DNA from: Dehalococcoidia bacterium UBA2979
GTDB taxonomy: Bacteria; Chloroflexota; Dehalococcoidia; UBA2979
Length of the DNA: 24,537 nt
Direction of reading: 5' to 3'
NCBI GenBank assembly: GCA_002348225.1
Contig: DEAP01000013.1
Location: 1-24,537 of the forward strand
Shown piece after piece: positions 8,003 through 15,756 of this stretch. Numbering within the stretch: the stretch's first letter is position 1; every line of letters begins with the position of its first letter. The notes under the pieces were generated by a model. That model saw nothing but the letters and a program-made list of their open reading frames with translations, did no database searches and was not told the DNA's origin. A program made the position numbers and the translations under genes.

Positions 8003-8965
8003 ATGACGTCAGAAATACCTGAATACACCGATATTACCTATGAAGTCAAAGATCGCATAGCCAATATCACTCTCAATAGACCTGAAAAATTGAACGCACT
8101 CTCGAATAATTTGAGGGCGGAACTCATCCACGCAATGAAGTGGGCTGAATCAGAGTCAGACGTGGGCGTAATCGTGCTCTCAGGGGCGGGACGGGCTTTC
8201 TCTGCGGGGTATGATTTAACGCCTGCGAGAGCGGCGGGAGACGATAATGACTATGTGCACCCACGATCACTGTTGCCCGATACTGGTACTACACACCCTG
8301 GGCCACAAGAGTGGGCAAGACACGTCACAATGAACAACTGGTTTATTTGGGAGCTCTCCAAACCAGTAGTGGCAAAAATCCACGGGTACTGCTTAGCTGG
8401 GGGCACTGAACTCGCTTCAGTCTGTGATTTCAGAATACTTGCAGACGGAACTCAAGTCGGATATCCACCCGTACGAGCAATGACAACTATGGACATGATG
8501 TGGACACCCTGGCATATGCCTATGGCGAAGGCGCGGGAATTTGCGTACATTGGAGACTCATATTCTGCTGAGGAGATGGTAGACCTAGGGTGGGCAAATT
8601 ACTCAATTCCACAAGACCAATTAGATGAATTCGTTGACAAATTTGCTTCCAGAATGGCGTTTATCGACAACGATATGCTGATGTATTCCAAGAGAGCGGT
8701 AAACCGCCAGTATGAAATTATGGGGATCCGAACGGGACTTGCGTCAGGATTTGATATCCAGGCACTTTCAACCTATCGACCAGCGGCAGGAGAATTCGGA
8801 AGACGTAGCAGTGAAGATGGCCTCAAGGCTGCGCTAGAATGGAGAGATGGACCATTCCGTGACTTCAGAGGGGCTTATGAATCGGCCACCCAGCATAGGG
8901 ACCGTTCACTTCCAGGATCATCTGGAAATGAAGGACCGTCGACCTACGGACAGGATAATTCCTGA
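8003..8965 (+). CDS. Crotonase-fold (enoyl-CoA hydratase/isomerase family) protein, paralogue B
   Basis: A 320-residue crotonase-superfamily protein, clearly paralogous to the one at 267-1220: long blocks such as TLNRPEKLNALSN, YCLAGGTELAS, GYPPVRAM, IDNDMLMYSKR and GLKAALEWRDGPFRDFR are identical or nearly so. The oxyanion segments are AGYDL (68-72) and AGGTELA (132-138), keeping E136. The second hydratase Glu is again Pro (P156 in VGYPP). The two proteins differ most in the insert around residues 73-100 and in the C-terminal tail. AAGGA lies ten bases before the ATG. The following gene, for SURF1, begins 60 bases downstream. The shared Pro argues against ordinary hydration of enoyl-CoA. The pair probably shares a related but unknown CoA-thioester reaction. 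Confidence 0.85.
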   Translation: MTSEIPEYTDITYEVKDRIANITLNRPEKLNALSNNLRAELIHAMKWAESESDVGVIVLSGAGRAFSAGYDLTPARAAGDDNDYVHPRSLLPDTGTTHPGPQEWARHVTMNNWFIWELSKPVVAKIHGYCLAGGTELASVCDFRILADGTQVGYPPVRAMTTMDMMWTPWHMPMAKAREFAYIGDSYSAEEMVDLGWANYSIPQDQLDEFVDKFASRMAFIDNDMLMYSKRAVNRQYEIMGIRTGLASGFDIQALSTYRPAAGEFGRRSSEDGLKAALEWRDGPFRDFRGAYESATQHRDRSLPGSSGNEGPSTYGQDNS

Positions 8966-9025
8966 CCTGTCCAGTGGTAGTACAAAGACAAACGGCTTCA
9001 GGAGTCCAATAGCATATTTGGTCCG

Positions 9026-9745
9026 ATGAGCGCCAGGATGAGGTCACTCGGACTCATCGTTTTGATCGTAATGGCGGTCAGCACACTCTGTGGGCTTGGC
9101 GCGTGGCAACTGTATCGGCTCGACTGGAAAACAGATCTGATCAATGATCGAAACCTTGGTCTCTCTCAACCGAGACTTCTTATAACTGAAGAATATAAGT
9201 CAAATCTAGATAATATCGATTGGAAGAGAGTCGAAGTCTCCGGCGATTGGTTAGATCCCACGTTGATTTTAGGAAACCGGGCTCGAGCAGGTGTACGCGG
9301 CCTGGAATACGTCAAAGCCCTTCGCATATCCGAGGGTCACGCAGTGCTAGTAAATCTTGGGTGGAGTCGTGAGGTCCACAAAGATCTAGTCTTAGCTGAT
9401 ATTGATGAATTATTTGTCGGATCAGAAAGTGTGAAGGGATTGGCAATCAATCGTTCTCAAATCACAGCAAGCAAGACCAAAGACGGGCTCTGGACGAAAT
9501 TCTCTCCTCTATCGATGACAACTGAATTCCCAAGTACGCAATTGCTGAACTGGACCATCACTGAAGGTAGTCTTGACGGTGATTTTACCTCCCGATCAAA
9601 ACTTCTAAAAAATGGGTTCACACCTTTCATAAATACCACCCCACATCTTGAGTACGCCTTAACATGGTTCGGAATAGCCGGTGTACTACTGATGGTAGTA
9701 TCTGTTCGACTTCGGAATAGTAACAAAAAGCCAAAAGTAGACTAG
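9026..9745 (+). CDS. SURF1 family cytochrome oxidase assembly protein
   Basis: A 239-residue membrane protein of the SURF1/Shy1 family, which helps insert haem a into subunit I of aa3-type cytochrome c oxidase. The layout is typical: an N-terminal transmembrane helix (about residues 8-28) ends in the signature GAWQLYRLDWKTDLI. A periplasmic domain of about 170 residues follows, with GDWLD, GLEYVKAL and VLVNLGWSR. A C-terminal helix begins at HLEYALTWFGIAG (about 207-228) and ends in a short basic tail. No oxidase subunits are in the window, but the gene implies aerobic respiration. ATG 9026 has no close Shine-Dalgarno; an in-frame ATG at 9038 is an alternative. It is followed ten bases later by threonine synthase. 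Confidence 0.85.
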   Translation: MSARMRSLGLIVLIVMAVSTLCGLGAWQLYRLDWKTDLINDRNLGLSQPRLLITEEYKSNLDNIDWKRVEVSGDWLDPTLILGNRARAGVRGLEYVKALRISEGHAVLVNLGWSREVHKDLVLADIDELFVGSESVKGLAINRSQITASKTKDGLWTKFSPLSMTTEFPSTQLLNWTITEGSLDGDFTSRSKLLKNGFTPFINTTPHLEYALTWFGIAGVLLMVVSVRLRNSNKKPKVD

Positions 9746-9755
9746 AAAAATAAAA

Positions 9756-10952
9756 ATGATAGCCGAAATCAAGTCCTACTTCACGGGCTACGAGTGTTCT
9801 CGTTGCCACAAATATTACTCTGGCGATGCGTTGCAAACTGTGTGCCGTGATGAGGATTGTGGTCGACCGCTTGTTGCAAATTATGATCTGAATGCAGCGC
9901 AATTGAGCCTCTCACTTGAAACTCTAAGGAATCGATCTGACTCCATGTGGCGGTACGGAGAAGTCCTTTTAGTTGACCCATCCCAGGCTATTACATTAGG
10001 CGAAGGACTTACTCCGCTGATCCGAACAGATCGGTTACGTGCAATGGCGCAAGGTTCTTCAGATACACCTTTTCACCTGTGGGTCAAAGATGAATCGTCT
10101 AACCCGACTGGAAGCTTTAAGGCACGCGGCCTGTGCATGGCAATATCGGTCTTAAATAGCCTCGACGCCTCAGCGGCTGCTCTGCCTACTGCGGGGAATG
10201 CTGGCGCGGCAGCAGCAGCTTATGCCGCACGAGCGGGAATGGATTGCCACGTAGCCATGCCTGCTGACACACCGCAAACCATGATGGATGAAGTAGAAGC
10301 ATATGGGGCACATCTATATACGGTTGACGGACTTATTGGCGATGCCGCCAAAATAATAAGGAAAGGAGCTGAAGAGGAGAATTGGTTTGATCTATCGACT
10401 CTCAAGGAGCCCTACCGAGTTGAAGGAAAGAAAACGATGGGTTATGAACTGTGGGAACAGTTCGGAGGCAAACTACCCGACGCAATTCTCTATCCCACTG
10501 GAGGTGGTACCGGCTTAATCGGTATGTGGAAGGCGTTTCAGGAGCTTATCGAAATGGGACTTTATGAGGGTTCATTACCGAGGATGTATGCCGTCCAATC
10601 CACAGGATGTGCCCCGATAGTTCATGCCTTCAAGACAAATCAAGATCGAACCATCGCCTGGCAAAACGCAAATACTATAGCGCCTGGTATTCGAATTCCC
10701 ACACCTTTCGCTGACGACTTGATCCTCGCTGCATTGAAAGATAGTGGAGGTGGGGCAGTAGAGGTCAGTGATGAACATATCAAATTAGCTATGAAAACGA
10801 TGTCCCGTGTAGAAGGAATCGACGCGTGCCCTGAAGGAGCAGCCACATTTGCTGCCTTAGACCAGTTGATGCTTCAGTCGGAAATCAACAGTGATGAAGA
10901 CGTGGTGTTGTTCAATACCGGTACAGGATTAAAGCACCCCGAATTACGTTAA
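9756..10952 (+). CDS. thrC: Threonine synthase
   Basis: A 398-residue PLP enzyme of fold type II that converts O-phosphohomoserine to threonine. The N-terminus holds a zinc ribbon (C14, C17, C30, C35), common in the archaeal/actinobacterial-type threonine synthases. GEGLTPLI (82-89) opens the catalytic domain. The PLP lysine is K122 in NPTGSFKARG. TAGNAG follows, and the phosphate-binding loop is TGGGTG in YPTGGGTGLIGMW. Length fits the family. The best alternative would be a related PLP lyase such as cysteate synthase, but nothing supports that. It follows SURF1 by ten bases without a visible Shine-Dalgarno. Its 3' end overlaps that of the convergent small membrane gene by nine bases. Confidence 0.88.
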   Translation: MIAEIKSYFTGYECSRCHKYYSGDALQTVCRDEDCGRPLVANYDLNAAQLSLSLETLRNRSDSMWRYGEVLLVDPSQAITLGEGLTPLIRTDRLRAMAQGSSDTPFHLWVKDESSNPTGSFKARGLCMAISVLNSLDASAAALPTAGNAGAAAAAYAARAGMDCHVAMPADTPQTMMDEVEAYGAHLYTVDGLIGDAAKIIRKGAEEENWFDLSTLKEPYRVEGKKTMGYELWEQFGGKLPDAILYPTGGGTGLIGMWKAFQELIEMGLYEGSLPRMYAVQSTGCAPIVHAFKTNQDRTIAWQNANTIAPGIRIPTPFADDLILAALKDSGGGAVEVSDEHIKLAMKTMSRVEGIDACPEGAATFAALDQLMLQSEINSDEDVVLFNTGTGLKHPELR

Positions 10953-11177
10953 CTCATCTACATTTTCATCAAGAGTCGGAGAGTATCCGGCTTTTTGTGC
11001 GTAGCGCTCGACTATCGCCAACAGACCAAATGATGGCACAAAAGCCACAAACGCAATGCCGCATATGAGCCACCAGCCACCAATTAAAAAGAGTAGTCCT
11101 AGAGACAGAGACAAAGACATCCCCAAGATTGAGATAATTCGAGCACCAAGAACATAGGGTGGAACTCCAGGACCCAT
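10944..11177 (-). CDS. Small two-helix membrane protein
   Basis: A 77-residue protein with two hydrophobic segments (about residues 11-32 and 34-55) and a soluble, acidic C-terminal tail ending in DENVDEL. The frame allows a TTG at 11183, but the ATG at 11177 has GAGAGG (11184-11189) six bases upstream and is the better start. I do not recognise a family. Its stop lies inside the end of thrC on the other strand (nine-base convergent overlap), so the two messages can form a short duplex at their 3' ends. The tRNA-Pro gene lies directly upstream on the same strand. Confidence 0.65.
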   Translation of the reverse strand: MGPGVPPYVLGARIISILGMSLSLSLGLLFLIGGWWLICGIAFVAFVPSFGLLAIVERYAQKAGYSPTLDENVDELT

Positions 11178-11216
11178 ACTCAACCTCTCAAATTTTACAG
11201 TTTTTTAGTATGTAAA

Positions 11217-11293
11217 TGGTCGGGGCGCTCGGATTCGAACCGAGGGCCTCTGCTTCCCAAAAGCAGCGCTCTGCCAGACTGAGCTACGCCCCG
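11217..11293 (-). tRNA. trnP: tRNA-Pro (UGG)
   Basis: Read on the minus strand, a complete cloverleaf is visible. The 7-bp acceptor stem CGGGGCG/CGCCCCG is perfect. The D arm is GCTC/GAGC. The anticodon stem CTGCT/AGCAG closes the loop TTTGGGA, giving anticodon TGG with G37, as expected for proline. The variable loop has five bases and the T arm is CTCGG-TTCGAAT-CCGAG. The discriminator A and the 3' CCA are genome-encoded (11217-11220). It lies between pyrD and the small membrane gene on the same strand. Confidence 0.97.
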
Positions 11294-11349
11294 ATTAATT
11301 TAAATACTCTTGAAAACTAGCGGCGTTCCGTCACGAGCGCAATAGCTAC

Positions 11350-12294
11350 CTAACCCAGTGCCGCCCGATGAATGTCACTGATCGCCTTCTGAGCGTTCTC
11401 AATCATCCACATCTCGAGCTCATTCAATATTCTCCAAGCGGCGTTCGGTTGAACAAATGTTGCTGTACCAACCTGCGCCGCCACAGCTCCAGCCATAATA
11501 AACTCAACCACGTCTATCCCCGAAACAATTCCTCCAGAAGCAACTATTGGCATGTCAGTCTCCGATGCCACTAAAAATACGTGTCGGAGAGCCACTGGTT
11601 TGATTGCGGGTCCGGATAGCCCTCCAAATTTGGCTCCTAAAAAGGGTTTGCGCCTTTCCACATCAATGGCCATCCCGGGAATAGTATTAAAAATAGTCAG
11701 AGCATCCGCTCCGGCTTTCTCAACGGCATAGGCTATAGGCCTAGGGTCTGCAACCGAGGGCGTGAGTTTGACAAGGATCGGAAATGAAGAAACTTTACAA
11801 ATCGCTCGTATCAATTCCTCAGCGAGTTCAGGATCCTGACCAAATTCTAGTCCACCAGCTTCCACGTTTGGACACGAAATATTAACTTCCAGCGCGGAAA
11901 TTCCGGCTACATCCTCTAGCTCCTCAGCCAGCTGCAAATATTCCTGGAAATTCTCACCCATAATATTAACGACCACCGGTGTATCCCAGCGGGCCCATTT
12001 CGGAGCAAAATCTCGAATGACACTCTGGACTCCAACATTTTGAAATCCAATTGAATTCAGCATACCCGCAGCTGTCTCCATTGTTCTGGGCGTTGGATTC
12101 CCCAAACGAGCGCCAACAGTCGTACCCTTTGAGACCACAGCACCCAACTGTTGGACGGGGAGGTCGCGAGACAACTCTATACCGTTAGAAAAAGTCCCAG
12201 AAGCTACCATGATCGGGTTCTTCAGAATGAAGTCTTTTTTACCACTTACCGATAGAGGTGTAGTTAAATCCAGACCCGTAATCTCTTTACTCAT
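11350..12294 (-). CDS. pyrD: Dihydroorotate dehydrogenase B, catalytic subunit
   Basis: A 314-residue FMN-containing TIM-barrel enzyme oxidising dihydroorotate to orotate, the fourth step of UMP synthesis. It is class 1B: the active-site Cys is in VNISCPN (C141), the FMN-contact SKGTTV is at 55-60, and GGIVSG plus GTATF segments near the C-terminus bind the FMN phosphate. Class 1B enzymes work as a heterotetramer with PyrK, which is encoded at 14934-15734, and reduce NAD+. The frame extends to TTG 12318, but ATG 12294 fits the family N-terminus. The gene is separated from the main pyr operon by three plus-strand genes and follows a small zinc protein by 74 bases. No PyrR-box-like sequence is visible upstream. 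Confidence 0.92.
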   Translation of the reverse strand: MSKEITGLDLTTPLSVSGKKDFILKNPIMVASGTFSNGIELSRDLPVQQLGAVVSKGTTVGARLGNPTPRTMETAAGMLNSIGFQNVGVQSVIRDFAPKWARWDTPVVVNIMGENFQEYLQLAEELEDVAGISALEVNISCPNVEAGGLEFGQDPELAEELIRAICKVSSFPILVKLTPSVADPRPIAYAVEKAGADALTIFNTIPGMAIDVERRKPFLGAKFGGLSGPAIKPVALRHVFLVASETDMPIVASGGIVSGIDVVEFIMAGAVAAQVGTATFVQPNAAWRILNELEMWMIENAQKAISDIHRAALG

Positions 12295-12368
12295 GGACCT
12301 ATGATAGGAGCAAACCAAACAACCGCCATAGGCCTACTCGCTCTATAGCGGTACATACAGCTGATGAT

Positions 12369-12581
12369 TTATACTTCGTCGGCCAAAACCCTGTCATGCG
12401 GTCGGAGATCCTTATAACCACCAGCAGCCGCACTGTTGTCGGAATTTGAACCGGGTCGGTAGATCGCTAGATCTCCAGAATTATGGAAGGAATTAGTGAC
12501 CCCACAATGCTTACATTTTGCGGAACTTTCAGGGCCATTGGCCAGTTCTAATACCCAAAAATGGTTGCACCTTTTAGTCAT
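12369..12581 (-). CDS. Small zinc-binding protein (CxxC)
   Basis: A 70-residue protein with one Cys near the N-terminus (in KRCNHFWVLE), then a KCKHCG pair about 19 residues later. With the neighbouring His this can form a single zinc site. The rest is polar and probably disordered. I believe similar short proteins beginning C-x-H-x-W-V occur in Chloroflexota, but I cannot verify it here and no function is known to me. The ATG at 12581 has GAGGAAG just upstream; a TTG at 12593 is an inferior alternative. It lies upstream of pyrD on the same strand and may be cotranscribed with it. Confidence 0.6.
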   Translation of the reverse strand: MTKRCNHFWVLELANGPESSAKCKHCGVTNSFHNSGDLAIYRPGSNSDNSAAAGGYKDLRPHDRVLADEV

Positions 12582-12873
12582 TTTCTTCCTCAACTCTCCT
12601 TTACCTGTAGGCCATATGGACTTCTGCCAAGCCTTGAGATGAATTTACTCATCTTTTTATTAGGAGAATATTAACATAAATCAACAAATTGAACAAATCA
12701 ATTATTAAAGTCATATTAAACGCGTAAAATTATAAATCCCAAAGTTAAACTTGAACTTCGACCTAATAACTACAACCAGTTATGATTAATTAACTGAAGG
12801 TACTAAATTGCTTAGAACCCTAGATATATTTTTTTATTACTACTGCACTTATCGGAAGGAGAGTTGGTGAAAA
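12582..12873. other. AT-rich divergent intergenic region
   Basis: This 292-base gap separates the divergent zinc-protein and mrp genes and is clearly more AT-rich than its surroundings, with several A/T runs after 12640. A weak 6-bp hairpin (AGATGA 12637-12642 / TCATCT 12649-12654) is followed by five T on the plus strand, but no plus-strand gene lies upstream to be terminated. A minus-strand TATAAT is at 12729-12734 without a good -35. It must hold promoters for both directions. I found no ORF or RNA gene in it. Confidence 0.5.
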
Positions 12874-13902
12874 ATGACAGACTCTTCAACAGTTATAGAA
12901 AAATTAAAATCGGTTCGTGATCCCGAATTACATCAGGACATTGTTTCACTCAATATGGTTCGCGACGTCTCCGTCGAAGCAGGAAAATTGAATCTCTCTT
13001 TGATTCTTACAACCCCAGCCTGCCCCCTCAGAGAAACCATCGAGAATGATGTTAATGAAGCGTTAAAGGAATTTGATGACATCTCGGAAATATCTATCGA
13101 CTGGGGTGCTGATGTCAGATCTACAAATCGGCCTGACGGTCCCGAGCCAATAAATGGTGTGAGGAACGTGATCGCCGTTGCTTCTAATAAAGGTGGGGTT
13201 GGGAAATCCACCGTGGCCGTCAATCTTGCGTTAGCGCTTTCACGTGCTGGAGCTCGAACGGGGATTCTCGATGCTGATATCACCGGTCCAAACCTACCGA
13301 CGATGCTCGGTATTGATGAAGGTCTCCAGGCGACAGGCGAATCGGGATTACGCCCTGTTGATTCACACGGCCTCAAGGTTGTGTCGCTGGGATTTGTTCT
13401 ACCTGCCGGTACCCCGGTAGTTTGGCGCGGCCCAATGATCGGATCGGGAGTCCGTCAATTGCTTCATGACGTCGACTGGGGTGAGCTGGACTATCTAATA
13501 GTAGACCTACCACCAGGCACCTCCGATGCTTCAATGAGTATGGCGCAAGACGCCTTAATTGCAGGAGCGGTCATCGTATCTACACCTTCGAAAGTAGCGG
13601 TCGAGGATGCGCAGAAGGCTGTTGGGATGTTCGACAGACTTGGAGTTCCAGTATTTGGTGTCATTGAGAATATGCGTGGTGAAATATTTGGTAGTGGTGG
13701 TGCAGAATCAGCAGCTGACGATCTCGGATTGGAATTCCTTGGCCACATCCCTTTGGCTGCGAAAATTCGAGAAGCCGGGGACAATGGCGATCCGCTTGAT
13801 AATGATGACCTAGAGATCGAAGAACTGTTCTCGGGCATCGCAGAACAAGTAGCGGCCAGATGCTCGGTCCTACAATTCGCCGGAGAAGGGGCAACAATTT
13901 GA
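12874..13902 (+). CDS. mrp: Mrp/NBP35-family P-loop ATPase (iron-sulfur carrier type)
   Basis: A 342-residue protein with an N-terminal DUF59/MIP18-like domain (about 1-78, with TPACPL at 47-52) and a MinD-like P-loop domain. The deviant Walker A is KGGVGKST (106-113); Walker B is in LIVDLPPGTSD (208-218). Mrp/ApbC proteins carry or load Fe-S clusters onto targets. The usual CxxC pair after the IENM segment is absent here: FGVIENMRGEIFGSGGA (261-277) runs straight through, and the whole protein has only C50 and C330. Actinobacterial Mrp proteins can also lack it, so function may be altered rather than lost. GGAAGGAG lies about 12 bases before the ATG. Its stop overlaps the start of the NYN gene by four bases. 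Confidence 0.88.
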   Translation: MTDSSTVIEKLKSVRDPELHQDIVSLNMVRDVSVEAGKLNLSLILTTPACPLRETIENDVNEALKEFDDISEISIDWGADVRSTNRPDGPEPINGVRNVIAVASNKGGVGKSTVAVNLALALSRAGARTGILDADITGPNLPTMLGIDEGLQATGESGLRPVDSHGLKVVSLGFVLPAGTPVVWRGPMIGSGVRQLLHDVDWGELDYLIVDLPPGTSDASMSMAQDALIAGAVIVSTPSKVAVEDAQKAVGMFDRLGVPVFGVIENMRGEIFGSGGAESAADDLGLEFLGHIPLAAKIREAGDNGDPLDNDDLEIEELFSGIAEQVAARCSVLQFAGEGATI

Positions 13903-14729
13903 CGAACAAAGACGAGAAGACATCAGCATCACGCATCATTTCAGGAAGACGAAAAGTTTCGTCAAAATCAGCTGAAAAAGATTCTAAATCGAAAAGCGAA
14001 GTTACTCAGGCGGCTAAGCCGAAAGAAGTGACTAAAACTGAGAAAAGTAAGACTTCGCGGGCAACACCAAAAAGAACACCTAGGGCGACCAAAACAACTA
14101 GTCCGAAAACTTCTGACAAAGAACCATCAGCGGCAATCGATCAGGAGTACACCCGATTACAAGAAGAGATTCGTGCCCAACAAACTGTCATTGCCGAACT
14201 CACAGTAAATATGGAATCTCTGAATAACCAACTAAGTAAATCTTCCGCTAAGCAGAGACTTGGGATTTTCGTAGACGTTCCTAATCTTATCTACGGTATC
14301 GAAGATGTCGAGTTACATATGGGAAAATTACTCTCATTCCTTTCCGAAGACCGGCAGCTAGTAAGGGCTATAGCCTATTGCCCGATTTCTGATGACCCAC
14401 GTGAACCCATAGAAAACCAGAAATTTATAGCACCTTTCCTTAACTATGACTATCGGTTAGTTACAAGCCCATTGAAGCGCTTCGCGGATGGTTCCATCAA
14501 AGGTAACTGCGATGTCGAAATGACTGTCGACATGCTTTCAATGGCGGAAAGACTCGATGTAATTACATTGGTAAGTGGAGATGCAGATTTCTCAAGAGCT
14601 GTAGAAGCGGTCCAATCCAAGGGTGTTCGGGTCGAAGCTGCAGCGTTTGCGGGGAGTACTTCCTCGGAAATCAGAGCGATCGCAGATAAATATCTCGACC
14701 TTAATAATTTCGTCGACAAAATAACATGA
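13899..14729 (+). CDS. NYN-domain (LabA/DUF88-like) protein with basic tail and coiled coil
   Basis: The preferred start is TTG 13899, giving 276 residues. It overlaps the mrp stop as TTGA and has AGAAGGGG seven bases upstream. Residues 1-78 are a low-complexity tail rich in Lys, Ser and Thr, probably disordered and able to bind nucleic acid. Residues 80-118 look like a coiled coil. Residues 121-270 form the NYN domain, a PIN-like nuclease fold: FVDVPNL (D126, N129), KGNCDVEMTVDML (D205, D211) and LVSGDADF (D228, D230) supply the acidic metal site. All expected acidic residues are present, so RNase activity is plausible. It is coupled to the next gene by ATGA. The target is unknown. Confidence 0.82.
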   Translation: MTNKDEKTSASRIISGRRKVSSKSAEKDSKSKSEVTQAAKPKEVTKTEKSKTSRATPKRTPRATKTTSPKTSDKEPSAAIDQEYTRLQEEIRAQQTVIAELTVNMESLNNQLSKSSAKQRLGIFVDVPNLIYGIEDVELHMGKLLSFLSEDRQLVRAIAYCPISDDPREPIENQKFIAPFLNYDYRLVTSPLKRFADGSIKGNCDVEMTVDMLSMAERLDVITLVSGDADFSRAVEAVQSKGVRVEAAAFAGSTSSEIRAIADKYLDLNNFVDKIT

Positions 14730-14932
14730 AGCTGCTATTCCGGCTTGAAACGCTACTCGTACTCATTGGATTAATTTGCGGCTTGGTAATGGGAAATTCC
14801 TTTTTAAATATCCAGCCTGCCCTCTTTGGATGGCTATTCTCAATTGGAATGGGAATCTCTGGTGGGGCATTCCTAGCCGCCATAGTGACAAATATTCCTC
14901 TAGTTGGCAAAATCCGAGGCCCGAAAAGGTAG
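14726..14932 (+). CDS. Small two-helix membrane protein coupled to NYN gene
   Basis: A 68-residue protein starting at an ATG that overlaps the NYN stop as ATGA, so translation is coupled. Two hydrophobic segments (about residues 8-25 and 32-56, Gly-rich in the second) are joined by a short polar turn, and the tail is basic (GKIRGPKR). No family is recognised. Its position as the third gene of the mrp-NYN set suggests a role with the NYN protein, perhaps as a membrane anchor; that is inference. Its stop lies one base from the end of the convergent pyrK gene. Confidence 0.72.
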   Translation: MKLLFRLETLLVLIGLICGLVMGNSFLNIQPALFGWLFSIGMGISGGAFLAAIVTNIPLVGKIRGPKR

Positions 14933-14933
14933 T

Positions 14934-15734
14934 TCAACCAAACACATGAGATGAGTCAAACATAGGCCCGTCGGTACAAATTAGTTCGACTCCCTTTTTC
15001 CCTTTTCGTGGGAATACTGCACAGGAATAGCACACGCCGAATCCACAAGCCATTCGCGCCTCCATAAGTACCTGTAATTCTTTATCCACCAGATACTGTT
15101 TCCGTACGTCATTTAGTGCTTGCAACATAGGGTCAGGACCACAAGCAAACGACTGATCAGACCAATCGAGAAGTCTCTCAAACGGTGCTGTAACCAAACC
15201 CTTTTCACCCAGTGAGCCATCTTCAGTGACAGCCACAAATTCCACATCTGACGGAAGCAGACTAATCGGGAATATTTTGTCGGCATCACTCGCCCCATGC
15301 ACTAGAGTCACTCCCAAATCACGATCCACCAAACGATCTGCCAACCAAATCAACGGAGCTATTCCAATTCCACCGCCGATCAGAAGCATATTTCTCAAAT
15401 TAAAATTCGGAGCAAAGCCTTTGCCAAGTGGGCCTAATATCCGAACCTCAGCATTCTCTTCCTGCTGGCTCATCCACCTAGTGCCTCTACCGACAACATC
15501 GTAGAGAATTCCAATCTCTTGAGTCCCACCGTCTGTTCTAATACCAAAAATTGACATGGCACGTCCTAATGATGGCTCGGAAAATGATCTCTCCGCATCG
15601 TCACACGTGATCATAAGAAACTGGCCCGGGCTTGCTGACTCGTATAAGTCACTCACTTCTAGCCACATTAGATGAGTTAGTCCATACAGGTGAATGTTTT
15701 CAATGACATGTGCGGTCTCGCTATGCAAGGTCAT
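14934..15734 (-). CDS. pyrK: Dihydroorotate dehydrogenase B, electron transfer subunit
   Basis: A 266-residue ferredoxin-reductase-type protein carrying FAD and a [2Fe-2S] cluster; it passes electrons from PyrD's FMN to NAD+. The N-terminal FAD barrel runs to about residue 105. GGGIGIAPL (120-128) starts the NAD-binding domain. The C-terminal cluster motif is C230-x4-C235-x2-C238-x14-C253, exactly the PyrK pattern. The ATG at 15734 has GAGGCGG upstream. It is the last gene of the pyr operon, 22 bases after carB. The catalytic partner pyrD is at 11350-12294, across three plus-strand genes. Confidence 0.93.
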   Translation of the reverse strand: MTLHSETAHVIENIHLYGLTHLMWLEVSDLYESASPGQFLMITCDDAERSFSEPSLGRAMSIFGIRTDGGTQEIGILYDVVGRGTRWMSQQEENAEVRILGPLGKGFAPNFNLRNMLLIGGGIGIAPLIWLADRLVDRDLGVTLVHGASDADKIFPISLLPSDVEFVAVTEDGSLGEKGLVTAPFERLLDWSDQSFACGPDPMLQALNDVRKQYLVDKELQVLMEARMACGFGVCYSCAVFPRKGKKGVELICTDGPMFDSSHVFG

Positions 15735-15756
15735 TAACCCGCCTCAAGATTCGAAA

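Noticed and set aside
10944..10952. Nine-base overlap of thrC and the small membrane gene as evidence that one is false
   Set aside because: The overlap is convergent at the stop codons, which is common; both frames have independent support.
11177..11293. tRNA-Pro as an integration site for a mobile element
   Set aside because: No partial tRNA copy, integrase or phage-type gene is found in the window.
12637..12660. Hairpin AGATGA/TCATCT followed by TTTTT, resembling a terminator on the plus strand
   Set aside because: The stem is weak and AT-rich and there is no plus-strand gene upstream for it to terminate; leader attenuation of mrp is possible but unsupported.
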